This document shows positions 1 through 5,048 of a DNA stretch of 8,076 nt, piece by piece. Origin of the DNA: Acidobacteriota bacterium (lineage in GTDB: Bacteria; Acidobacteriota; Terriglobia; Terriglobales; Acidobacteriaceae). The notes under the pieces are model-generated. The model did no database searches, had not been told where the DNA came from, and saw only the letters and a program-made list of their open reading frames with translations. The position numbers and the translations under genes are program-made. The DNA lies in assembly GCA_021799405.1 (NCBI GenBank), contig JAJZAL010000070.1, forward strand, positions 1 to 8,076. Reading direction: 5' to 3'. The number at the start of each line of letters is the position of its first letter. The first letter of the stretch is position 1.

Positions 1-32
1 AACGGCGCCGACACGCCGCGACGGTTGAGCCC

Positions 33-407
33 TTAATTTGGATCCAGAATTCCGAGCACCTCACCGAGTCTTTCAATCAGAGCATCTCTGCGTTTCTGGT
101 CCAGCTTCCCCATGTTCTCCAGACGCCTTTGGACAGTAGGAAGCGACTCAACGTTTGGGAGGTCTATCAGGCCCCAATTTGGCTGGCCGCGTTTCGCCGA
201 CATCAGAAACTGGCGATAGTTCTCAGGCATCTCGTGCACGATCTTTTCGATGAAGAACTCGCGCGTCTCGATTAGCTCGTCGAGTGAAATGGGAGTTTCG
301 GTCATGCCGTCGAAGCCGCGAGCGAACTCCGCCGCGATGTCGAGTCGCGCCGGCACCAGCGCTTTCGCCACAGGTAGCTGTTGAAAAACTCCACGTCGTT
401 TCAGCAT
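33..407 (-). pseudogene. C-terminal remnant of AbiEii/AbiGii-type nucleotidyltransferase toxin
   Basis: A 124-residue open frame resembles the C-terminal part of AbiEii/AbiGii toxin-family proteins, which are nucleotidyltransferases that act as toxins in type IV toxin-antitoxin or abortive-infection pairs. Recognisable segments are FDGMTETPISLDELIETRE, then FLMSAKRGQPNWGLIDLP, then a basic tail with LPTVQRRLENMGKL. In the family these follow the nucleotidyltransferase core. That core, with its catalytic GG-x-DL-like motif, is absent here, so the piece cannot be an active toxin. The ATG at 405-407 is simply the first start available after the breakpoint, and the first dozen residues do not look like the family. 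No antitoxin (AbiEi-like) gene is visible. The frame ends at TAA 33-35. The family call rests on remembered C-terminal motifs and is fairly confident; that it is a truncated relic is inferred from length and context. Confidence 0.7.
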
Positions 408-442
408 TTTTTAGTGCCTCCGCAAAGAGTTGGAGTGGGCGA

Positions 443-1198
443 TCAATTTCCGGTTTGTAGCAGTTTTTCGATAGCGGCGGGCGGGGTTGGCAGTTTCCAG
501 AGATTGATGTCAACGTCGTTCGTTTGCCTGGGGCCGGGCGTGCTGCGACCGTTGGCGACACAATTCTCCAGAACTTTGATAAGCCGCGCCACAATGTCCG
601 GATGGGCGGCGTCAATGTTTGTCTTCTTGCTGATGTCCGAATCCATGTCGTAAAGCTGCACGGCAGGAAGGCCCTGAGCGGTTGCTTCGCTGTTCTTGGG
701 ATCTTCCCATCTGCCGGAACCCGGGCACAATTCCAGTTTCCATTTGCCCTCCTGAATGGCAAAGTTCCCTTGGATGGATTGATAGACATTGTAAGGATGC
801 ACCTCGCGGTGCGCGCCTTTGAACAGCGGCAACAGGCTCACACGATCCACGCCTGCATTCGGCGGCAGAGGCACCCCCAGAATGTCAGCTACTGTAGCCG
901 TCAAATCGGTCAACTCCACCGTCTGCATGCAGGTGCTGCCGGGCCGAACCACGCCGGGCCAGCGGACGATATAAGGAATGCGGTGGCCACCGTCCCAGAT
1001 GTCCGACTTATAGCCCCGGAAGCACGCGCTGGCAAAATGGCCTTCCTACTCCATCCCGCGGGCGTTGATATATGGCGCGCATCCATTGTCGCTGGCCAGC
1101 ATGACGATGGTGTTCTCGCCAAGACCGGACTGTCTAATCGTCTTCATCACCTGACCGATTGACCAGTCCGTCTCCATAACGGAATCGGTAGACGGCAT
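443..1198 (-). pseudogene. Arylsulfatase, 3' part only, with an internal stop
   Basis: Reading the minus strand from about 1198 gives one continuous sulfatase frame to the stop at 443. It contains VMETDWSIGQVMKTI, then SDNGCAPYINARG, GYKSDIWDGGHRIPYIVRWPG, and the C-terminal QEGKWKLELCPGSGRW and VQLYDMDSD strings, ending with a GRSTPGP tail. These are hallmarks of the C-terminal half of type I arylsulfatases (alkaline-phosphatase superfamily), which hydrolyse sulfate esters, often on glycans. The N-terminal half, with the C/S-x-P-x-R motif converted to formylglycine and the first metal ligands, is missing. A TAG at 1046-1048 interrupts the frame after ARGME, where the family usually has a short charged residue run. 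The remaining open frame (952-443) starts at an internal ATG and should not be taken as a gene. Its 5' end abuts another sulfatase fragment in the opposite orientation. Confidence 0.85.
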
Positions 1199-1430
1199 GA
1201 TGACCATCCGGCAAGGCGATTGGAAGCTGGAAGAGGGGTTGGGATCTGGCGGCTTTTCGGCGCCCCGCCGAGTAGATCCGGGGCCGGGCGGACCCGCAGG
1301 TCAGCTCTACGACGTGCGCAGCGATCCGCGTGAGCTACACAACCTGTACCAGGAGCATCCGGAGATAGTGAAACGGCTCACAGACCTTCTGGATACCTAC
1401 GAGAAGCAGGGTTACAGCCGGCCAATGTAG
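1197..1430 (+). pseudogene. Second arylsulfatase, C-terminal 77 codons only
   Basis: The plus-strand frame encodes MMTIRQGDWKLEEGLGSGG, then GPAGQLYDVRSDPRELHNLY, then HPEIVKRLTDLLDTYEKQG and a short SRPM tail before TAG 1428-1430. This is the typical last quarter of a type I arylsulfatase: the 'RQGDWKL' strand, the 'QLYD.. DP.E..NL' turn and the closing helix. Full-length relatives are about 450-550 residues, so more than 80 percent is missing, including all catalytic residues. It differs clearly from the minus-strand sulfatase piece at the equivalent positions, so these are pieces of two paralogous genes and not one duplicated sequence. Both are truncated on their 5' side at the same point (about 1190-1200), producing a head-to-head junction. 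The methionine at 1197 is fortuitous. Confidence 0.8.
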
Positions 1431-1452
1431 CCGCTTTCGCCAGTCCATGCTT

Positions 1453-1640
1453 TATCAGTCGAAGAGCCGCCCCAATGGCGGCGCTTCGCAGTTCTCATGC
1501 TGCACCGGGAACGGAATCGGCACCAGCTCCGGCAACGGAAATTTGTCCTGGCCGCTCTTCAACATCGACTTCACGCTTTGGAAGCGATACGGCTTCAACC
1601 GCACCGCCCGTGTCGAAGCTGCTTCCAACCGCTGTGGGGG
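1453..1640 (-). pseudogene. istA: IS21-family transposase IstA, C-terminal fragment
   Basis: On the minus strand, about 60 codons ending at TGA 1453-1455 read PQRLEAASTRAVRLKPYRF, then QSVKSMLKSGQDKFPLPE, then a VQHENCEAPPLG tail. This matches the end of IS21-type IstA proteins, where 'P.RLEAAC.RAL....YRSVKSILK.GLD..PLP' is followed by a 'HENIRG' motif. Third codon positions are strongly G/C-rich in this frame, supporting past coding. The DDE catalytic core and the partner gene istB are absent. The fragment fills the gap between the sulfatase stop at 1430 and the fucosidase remnant beginning near 1632. A longer minus-strand open frame continues to 2078, but only by chance read-through of antisense fucosidase and glycosidase sequence. 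The family call is by motif recognition. Confidence 0.65.
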
Positions 1641-1883
1641 CCGGTGTGGGATTGGCGCGCGACGGCGGCAGGCAACAAGGTCTTCGTGAGCATCTTTCAG
1701 TAGCCGAACGGCAGCATTTGGCTCCCAGCCATGAAAGCGCATATCACTCGCGCCTGCCTGCTCGCGGAACCGCACCACCTCTCGCTCAAGTTCTCTCAGA
1801 GCGGCAACGGAATTCAGGTGCAGCTCCCGGCTAATGCGGCGGATCCCGTGGCGAGCGTGCTGGTGCTGGAGACACGGTCGTAA
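1632..1883 (+). pseudogene. Alpha-L-fucosidase (GH29), C-terminal fragment with internal stop
   Basis: In one plus frame the sequence reads LWGPVWDWRATAAGNKVF, then VSIFQ, a stop (TAG 1701-1703), PNGSIWLPAMKAHITRACLL, KFSQSGNGIQVQLPAN and DPVASVLVLETRS before TAA 1881-1883. This is the C-terminal beta-sandwich region of GH29 alpha-L-fucosidases, which release alpha-linked fucose from glycans. The family has 'HIFNWPDG' at the internal stop, so the stop most likely arose by TGG to TAG. The catalytic barrel is entirely missing. Upstream the piece is cut at the IS21-like remnant near 1632. An N-terminal GH29 fragment lies far downstream on the same strand (3717-4195), so the two are out of order and may be from one rearranged gene or from two paralogues. 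Confidence 0.75.
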
Positions 1884-1896
1884 GGGAGAGCCTGAG

Positions 1897-1931
1897 AAAA
1901 AACCAAGTGGAACTAAAAGAGCTCCACTCGG
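1897..1931 (-). terminator. Rho-independent terminator of the GH27 gene
   Basis: On the minus strand, 20 nt past the GH27 stop codon, an imperfect hairpin has arms AGTGGAGCT and AGTTCCACT around a short U-rich loop, with one mismatch; outer CC/GG pairs extend it across a second mismatch. It is followed directly by six T residues (A-run at 1897-1902 on the plus strand). Position, stem and T-tract all fit an intrinsic terminator for the glycosidase gene. The upstream plus-strand fucosidase remnant ends just before it, and the hairpin lacks a good T-run in that direction. Confidence 0.7.
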
Positions 1932-1950
1932 TCTTCTTGCGTGGCTACCT

Positions 1951-3507
1951 CTACATCGACAGCCGCAGCAGCACCACCCCGTGCGCCGGAACACTCGCGC
2001 TGTAGCCGTCTCCGGCCAGGGTTGTGCGCTTGCCGCTCCACACGTCGAGCGCCCGCATGTGACCGCGAGCGGCAGCACTCAAACCGAGCTGGCTCCATGA
2101 CACCTTTGTCTGCGCCGGCTGATCGGCGGTGTTGAAGATGCCCAGCGCCATATCGCCACCGGAGAGCTTGCGGACATAGACTTTCGTGGTTGGCTCGTCT
2201 ACAACCTGCTTCAGCGGAAGCGCGAGCCGGTCCTGGTCAATCGCGATTACCGCCGCATTCATCAGGATCTCCCGAGTGGCAGGCGTCATTGTGCGCAGGT
2301 CGTTGCCCGCGATCAGTGGCGCGCGCAAGAGTGCCCACAGGCTCATCTGCATGCGACCTTCTTCATCGCTCACACCGTTATTGCCAACTTCGAGATTATC
2401 GGGATCGTTCCAGTGTCCCGGCCCGGCATAGCTGGCGATCGCAGGTTGGCTGAAGCCGATCTTTTCGAGGGAAGCCCACGTGCTGGTGATATCGCCACCC
2501 GTGCGCCACAGATTTGCGCCCGCTTTGGGAGCCCATTCCCAGATGCCCGGGCTGCCGGCGCTCAGGCTGTAGACTATGGGGCGCCCTGTAGCGCGAAGGG
2601 CTTGTGCCATTTTTTGATACACGAGTTGTTTTTCGCTCGGTGGATAAATGCGGCTGGCGCTGCACCAGTCGTACTTCAAATAATCGAAGCCCCACGCTGC
2701 AAATTGCTTTGCGTCCTCTGCCTCGTGGCCGTAGCTGCCCGTATATCCACCGCAGCTTCGGGGGCCCGGCGTGGAGTAGATTCCGATCTTAAGTCCTTTG
2801 CTATGCACGTAGTCCACCAGCGCCTTCATGTCCGGGAAGCGGGCGTTGCCCTGGAGATTGCCCTGCGCGTCGCGATTGCCCTGCCAGCCACCGTCGATGA
2901 GCACATAGTTGTAGCCCATCTTGTTCATACCACTGGAGATAATAGTGTCGGCTGTTTCACGCACGGTGCGGTCGTCGATCATGGTGTGGAACTTGTTCCA
3001 ACTGTTCCAGCCCATGGGCGGAAGTTTCGCAAGTCCATTAGGTGCAAGGACTTGCAGGGCTGGCAAGGGGAGCGGGGCGGGGTAGATTTCGCTGCGCGTG
3101 GTGCGCTCCAGCATGCCGCGGATTTCCATTTCGCCGCCACCATTGATGGTCACCGGCTTGTGCTCAACCATGGAGATGCCCTGCGGCTGCACGGTGCCGT
3201 CGTAGGTTACGCCGTAGGTATGGCCGGCGTGGGTGAAGCTGGCCTTGATATGGAATTCCCGGTCCTGAATGCTGCCCTGGAGCGGCATCTTTAGGAAGCC
3301 TATGTCGATGCCGCTCAATGTGTTACCTGCCTGATTCAACTCCAGGTAGCCGGTGCCGCCGTTAGGCACCCGGAAGGCCCAATAGCCGGTCAAATCGGCG
3401 GCGGGAACGGCCTGATGACGGCATCCCGGCAGCAGCAAAACAGCCATAAACACCAGGGCCAGACTCCACCGGACGGAGCGGCGACGATCGTTTTCTGTTC
3501 GAGTCAA
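1951..3507 (-). CDS. GH27 alpha-galactosidase, predicted lipoprotein
   Basis: An intact 518-residue protein predicted to hydrolyse terminal alpha-galactosides (alpha-N-acetylgalactosaminides cannot be excluded). Residues 1-29 form a lipoprotein signal with lipobox LLPGC (Cys29), so it is exported and lipid-anchored. Residues ~37-135 form a beta-rich domain (LTGYWAFRVPNGGTGYLELN...) often seen before such hydrolases. The GH27 barrel begins at PPMGWNSWNKF (163-173). Expected catalytic features are present: LIDGGW (Asp205), KYDWC with nucleophile Asp280, WRTGGDI with Arg335 and acid/base Asp339, and GHWNDPDNLEVG (365-375). Residues ~420-518 are the C-terminal beta-sandwich. The start is TTG (3505-3507), chosen because GAGGTG (3513-3518) sits at ideal spacing and it yields a complete signal peptide. 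It is divergent from the GH29 pseudogene and followed by a terminator. Residue assignments follow known GH27 enzymes; substrate is inferred. Confidence 0.93.
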   Translation of the reverse strand: MTRTENDRRRSVRWSLALVFMAVLLLPGCRHQAVPAADLTGYWAFRVPNGGTGYLELNQAGNTLSGIDIGFLKMPLQGSIQDREFHIKASFTHAGHTYGVTYDGTVQPQGISMVEHKPVTINGGGEMEIRGMLERTTRSEIYPAPLPLPALQVLAPNGLAKLPPMGWNSWNKFHTMIDDRTVRETADTIISSGMNKMGYNYVLIDGGWQGNRDAQGNLQGNARFPDMKALVDYVHSKGLKIGIYSTPGPRSCGGYTGSYGHEAEDAKQFAAWGFDYLKYDWCSASRIYPPSEKQLVYQKMAQALRATGRPIVYSLSAGSPGIWEWAPKAGANLWRTGGDITSTWASLEKIGFSQPAIASYAGPGHWNDPDNLEVGNNGVSDEEGRMQMSLWALLRAPLIAGNDLRTMTPATREILMNAAVIAIDQDRLALPLKQVVDEPTTKVYVRKLSGGDMALGIFNTADQPAQTKVSWSQLGLSAAARGHMRALDVWSGKRTTLAGDGYSASVPAHGVVLLRLSM

Positions 3508-3512
3508 GAGTT

Positions 3513-3518
3513 CACCTC
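3513..3518 (-). promoter_or_regulatory. Ribosome binding site deciding a TTG start for the GH27 gene
   Basis: GAGGTG on the minus strand lies 5 nt before the TTG at 3505-3507. No ATG or GTG at comparable spacing would keep the full lipoprotein leader, so the TTG start is preferred. Confidence 0.7.
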
Positions 3519-3577
3519 AAGGGGAAGTGCCTGTACATTTGGCAGGTTGACTTTATCGTTTTAGTGCTAGCAAAGAA

Positions 3578-3607
3578 GTGATACTACAGGGACTCTAGGG
3601 TGGTCAA
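3578..3607 (-). promoter_or_regulatory. Candidate promoter for the GH27 gene
   Basis: On the minus strand TTGACC (3607-3602) is followed after 18 nt by TATCAC (3583-3578), about 70 nt before the TTG start. The -35 hexamer is a good match to the sigma70 consensus and the -10 a moderate one. This is pattern matching only, and acidobacterial promoters may differ. Confidence 0.35.
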
Positions 3608-3632
3608 CCGGGGATTGTGTGTGTTCTTATAC

Positions 3633-3650
3633 CGTTTACTTAAACGTTGA
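3633..3650. promoter_or_regulatory. Candidate operator palindrome in the divergent promoter region
   Basis: A perfect inverted repeat CGTTTA-CT-TAAACG spans 3633-3646, and its right half merges into TTAAACGTTGA (3640-3650), a near-palindrome centred on CG. AAACGTT cores of this kind are typical of LacI-family sugar-repressor operators. It lies immediately upstream of, and overlaps, the predicted -35 box of the plus-strand fucosidase promoter, a natural site for repression. It sits in the spacer shared with the GH27 gene, so one regulator might control both. The regulator gene is not in the window, and the link to a LacI-type protein is inference. Confidence 0.45.
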
Positions 3651-3675
3651 CACAGACAGGCCCAACTTCTATATA
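3647..3675 (+). promoter_or_regulatory. Sigma70-like promoter of the GH29 fucosidase pseudogene
   Basis: TTGACA (3647-3652), a perfect -35 consensus, is followed after exactly 17 nt by TATATA (3670-3675). This lies about 40 nt upstream of the GTG start of the fucosidase reading frame at 3717. Hexamer quality, spacing and position make it the best promoter candidate in the window. It may still drive transcription into the broken gene and the antisense side of the IS66 remnant. Confidence 0.6.
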
Positions 3676-3716
3676 GCGGAACGCGAGCAGTCCTGCCCCC
3701 TGACCCTGAGAGAATC

Positions 3717-4195
3717 GTGCAGCGAAGAGAGTCTTGCAAGCTGGCGGCTGCGTCGGCCGCCACGGCCATTGTGCCCCCCGGCCACTCAGCAAGCCCACGC
3801 CGCGCCGGCGCCCGAAGCGGCGATGCCGGACGATTACGATTACGCACAGTTCTGCGCCACGCCGGAAGATCAGCGCGTGTTCTCTGTGCTGAAGGACGGG
3901 CAGATTCAGAAAGTGAAGCTGAATGAAGCGGACTGGAAGCCGACGGAGTGGGGCGATCCGCCGGAGCTGCCAGGCGGCTCGTGGGATGGCGTGCGATACA
4001 CTTCTCCCCTGCCCAGCCTGAACGGCAGCGGACCGTATCAGGCCACGTGGGATTCGTTGCTGCAGTACGAGACTCCCGACTGGTATCGGGACGCCAAGTT
4101 CGGCATCAGGGCGCACTGGACTCCGCAATGCGTGCCCGAGGCTGGCGACTGGTATGCGCAACATGTACATGGAGCGCATGGAGCACTACAACTAC
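3717..4195 (+). pseudogene. Alpha-L-fucosidase (GH29), N-terminal part, frameshifted and IS-truncated
   Basis: From GTG 3717 the frame reads MQRRESCKLAAASAATAI, a twin-arginine-type leader. At 3774-3779 a run of six C shifts the frame; removing one C restores PPATQQAHAAPAPEAA, followed by DDYDYAQFCATPEDQRVF, a GPYQATWDSLLQYETPDW segment and KFGIRAHWTPQCVPEAGDW. The last two are the N-terminal signature of GH29 alpha-L-fucosidases ('W.....KFGIWAHWGPQ..PE.GDWY'). The conserved Trp after FGI is changed to Arg. A second shift at about 4159 (a 2-nt deletion within a GC repeat) moves the frame to NMYMERMEHYNY, the next family segment. After about 4195 the similarity stops where IS66 sequence begins. 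The nucleophile-bearing strand and the rest of the barrel are missing, so no activity is possible. It is divergent from the intact GH27 gene. Confidence 0.82.
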
Positions 4196-4199
4196 AAAC

Positions 4200-4366
4200 A
4201 GAAGAGCTCCAACCAGTACCTTCGCTTGTTCGGAAACAAGAAAGGTTTGCGGATCTTCCTTGAGTTGGCCAACAACAAGCGCATAGAGGCCATCGAAGCC
4301 TAGCCGAATATCTATCGCACCAGTAGCCACAAAGACGCGCGTGGCTGGGCCCAGGCCCAACACCAC
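4200..4366 (-). pseudogene. tnpB: IS66-family accessory protein TnpB, N-terminal remnant
   Basis: From a GTG at 4364-4366, preceded by GAGGTG in minus orientation, the frame encodes RVFVATGAIDIRLGFDGLYA and LVVGQLKEDPQ. This is the highly conserved N-terminus of IS66 Orf2/TnpB ('VYLA.GATDMRK.FDGL.ALV...L..DP'). Around 4246 a frameshift occurs: the next family string, FLFPNKRR followed by YWLELF, is found in the neighbouring frame. The normal ending (WDG-G-W...KRLE) is absent. TnpB is needed for IS66 transposition, although its biochemical role is poorly defined. The gene starts 2 nt after the tnpA stop, the usual IS66 arrangement. It terminates inside fucosidase sequence, marking the IS/gene junction near 4195. 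The tnpC transposase is absent. Confidence 0.8.
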
Positions 4367-4368
4367 TA

Positions 4369-4650
4369 CACCTCGTTGAGTGCGACCATCAGAGGCTGCA
4401 GCGTGGCCGCATCAAATCCCCTGCCCACGCCAATCCGCTGACCGCCGGCTAGCTCGACATACAACGCCGTCTGAGACGCTTCCTGTTCGGCTCAACGATC
4501 CACTACTTCAATCGGTATTAGCGAGGCCGCCGACAGTACTCTGTCCGCCTCAGCCCACTTCGTGCAAACCCTGCCACAAGTTCCGCGACTTCGGCGCGGC
4601 TGCGCCGGCGATGACCACGATGCTCAGATTGCGATGATGGTATGTTCATG
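4369..4650 (-). pseudogene. tnpA: IS66-family TnpA remnant, frameshifted with internal deletion
   Basis: Starting at ATG 4648-4650, one minus frame gives RGHRRRSRAEVAELVAGFA and RSGLRRTEYCRR, the N-terminal helix-turn-helix region typical of IS66 Orf1/TnpA. It ends at TAA 4518-4520. The C-terminal half continues in a different frame as LIPIEVVD, a TGA stop (4492-4494), then QTALYVELAGGQRIGVGRG and FDAATLQPLM, ending at TAG 4369-4371. That tail is the standard 'VEL.GG.RI.VG.GFD..TL..L' ending of IS66 TnpA. The total is about 94 codons, shorter than usual, so some sequence between the halves seems to be lost. It directly precedes tnpB. No terminal inverted repeat could be picked out by eye. It is non-functional. 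Confidence 0.72.
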
Positions 4651-4679
4651 CCTCCAATCAACCACGCAATCTACGACAG

Positions 4680-4857
4680 AAAAGGATGGCGTTGTCCGAA
4701 TGGCTACGGAGAGATCAATGCCAAATGGACGCCGGCCATGGAGCGAGATTTTCATCAGTGGCTTCAAAAGAACGAAAACCATCTGCCGGTGTCAAAGGCC
4801 ACAGTGGAGAGCATTCTGAGTGAGATAAGTAAGAAGTCTTTGAAGTCCACATCGTGA
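4680..4857 (+). pseudogene. Unassigned 3' gene fragment, probably 5'-truncated by the IS66 remnant
   Basis: The open frame formally begins at ATG 4642, but its first codons overlap the antisense start of the IS66 tnpA remnant. Protein-like sequence begins around IYDRKGWRCPNGYGEINAKW and continues TPAMERDFHQWLQKNENHLP, then VSKATVESILSEISKKSLKS before TGA 4855-4857. Composition, charge pattern and a likely terminal helix look like the C-terminus of a real soluble protein. I do not recognise the family and assign no function. It is on the same strand as the fucosidase fragment but does not resemble any part of GH29 that I know. Alternatively it could be a small stand-alone gene starting at 4642 or 4648, though no good ribosome binding site is seen there. 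Confidence 0.45.
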
Positions 4858-5048
4858 TGGCTCACTCGCGTACACCTGCGGCTTCTGTGCAGTCAACGCT
4901 GGACAACATGCTCTGGAACAGAGAAGAGCAAACGAGGCATATGAACACCGATCTTGTTGCTTATGCATCAAAAGATGGAAGCTTGGCTCACAATCGCGTT
5001 TTCGGCCCTCGAGTTCGTCAAGAAATCGCTATCGATGGGCAGGCGTTC

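Noticed and set aside
524..1162. 212-codon plus-strand open frame
   Set aside because: Antisense to the sulfatase remnant, which has strong motif support in the other direction.
1641..2078. Upstream part of the minus-strand open frame that ends in the istA tail
   Set aside because: Antisense to fucosidase and overlapping the GH27 3' end and its terminator; the residue string is arginine- and cysteine-rich nonsense. Only the last ~60 codons match IS21 IstA.
2413..3294. 293-codon open frame on the plus strand
   Set aside because: It lies fully antisense to the GH27 gene, which has clear domains and catalytic motifs; the plus-frame peptide has no recognisable family and arises from high GC content.
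3545..3609. Inverted repeat GGTTGAC (3545-3551) and GTCAACC (3603-3609)
   Set aside because: Seven-base arms 51 nt apart; one arm contains the candidate minus-strand -35 box, so the similarity may just reflect promoter-like hexamers.
4199..4303. Plus-strand peptide NQYLRLFGNKKGLRIFLELA following the fucosidase frame
   Set aside because: It is the antisense of IS66 tnpB, whose conserved motifs read clearly on the minus strand.
4858..5048. Open frame upstream of the receptor start, in frame with it
   Set aside because: The 65 residues before Met at 5049 do not resemble a leader or known domain, while a proper signal peptide begins at 5049; treated as untranslated upstream sequence with no clear promoter.
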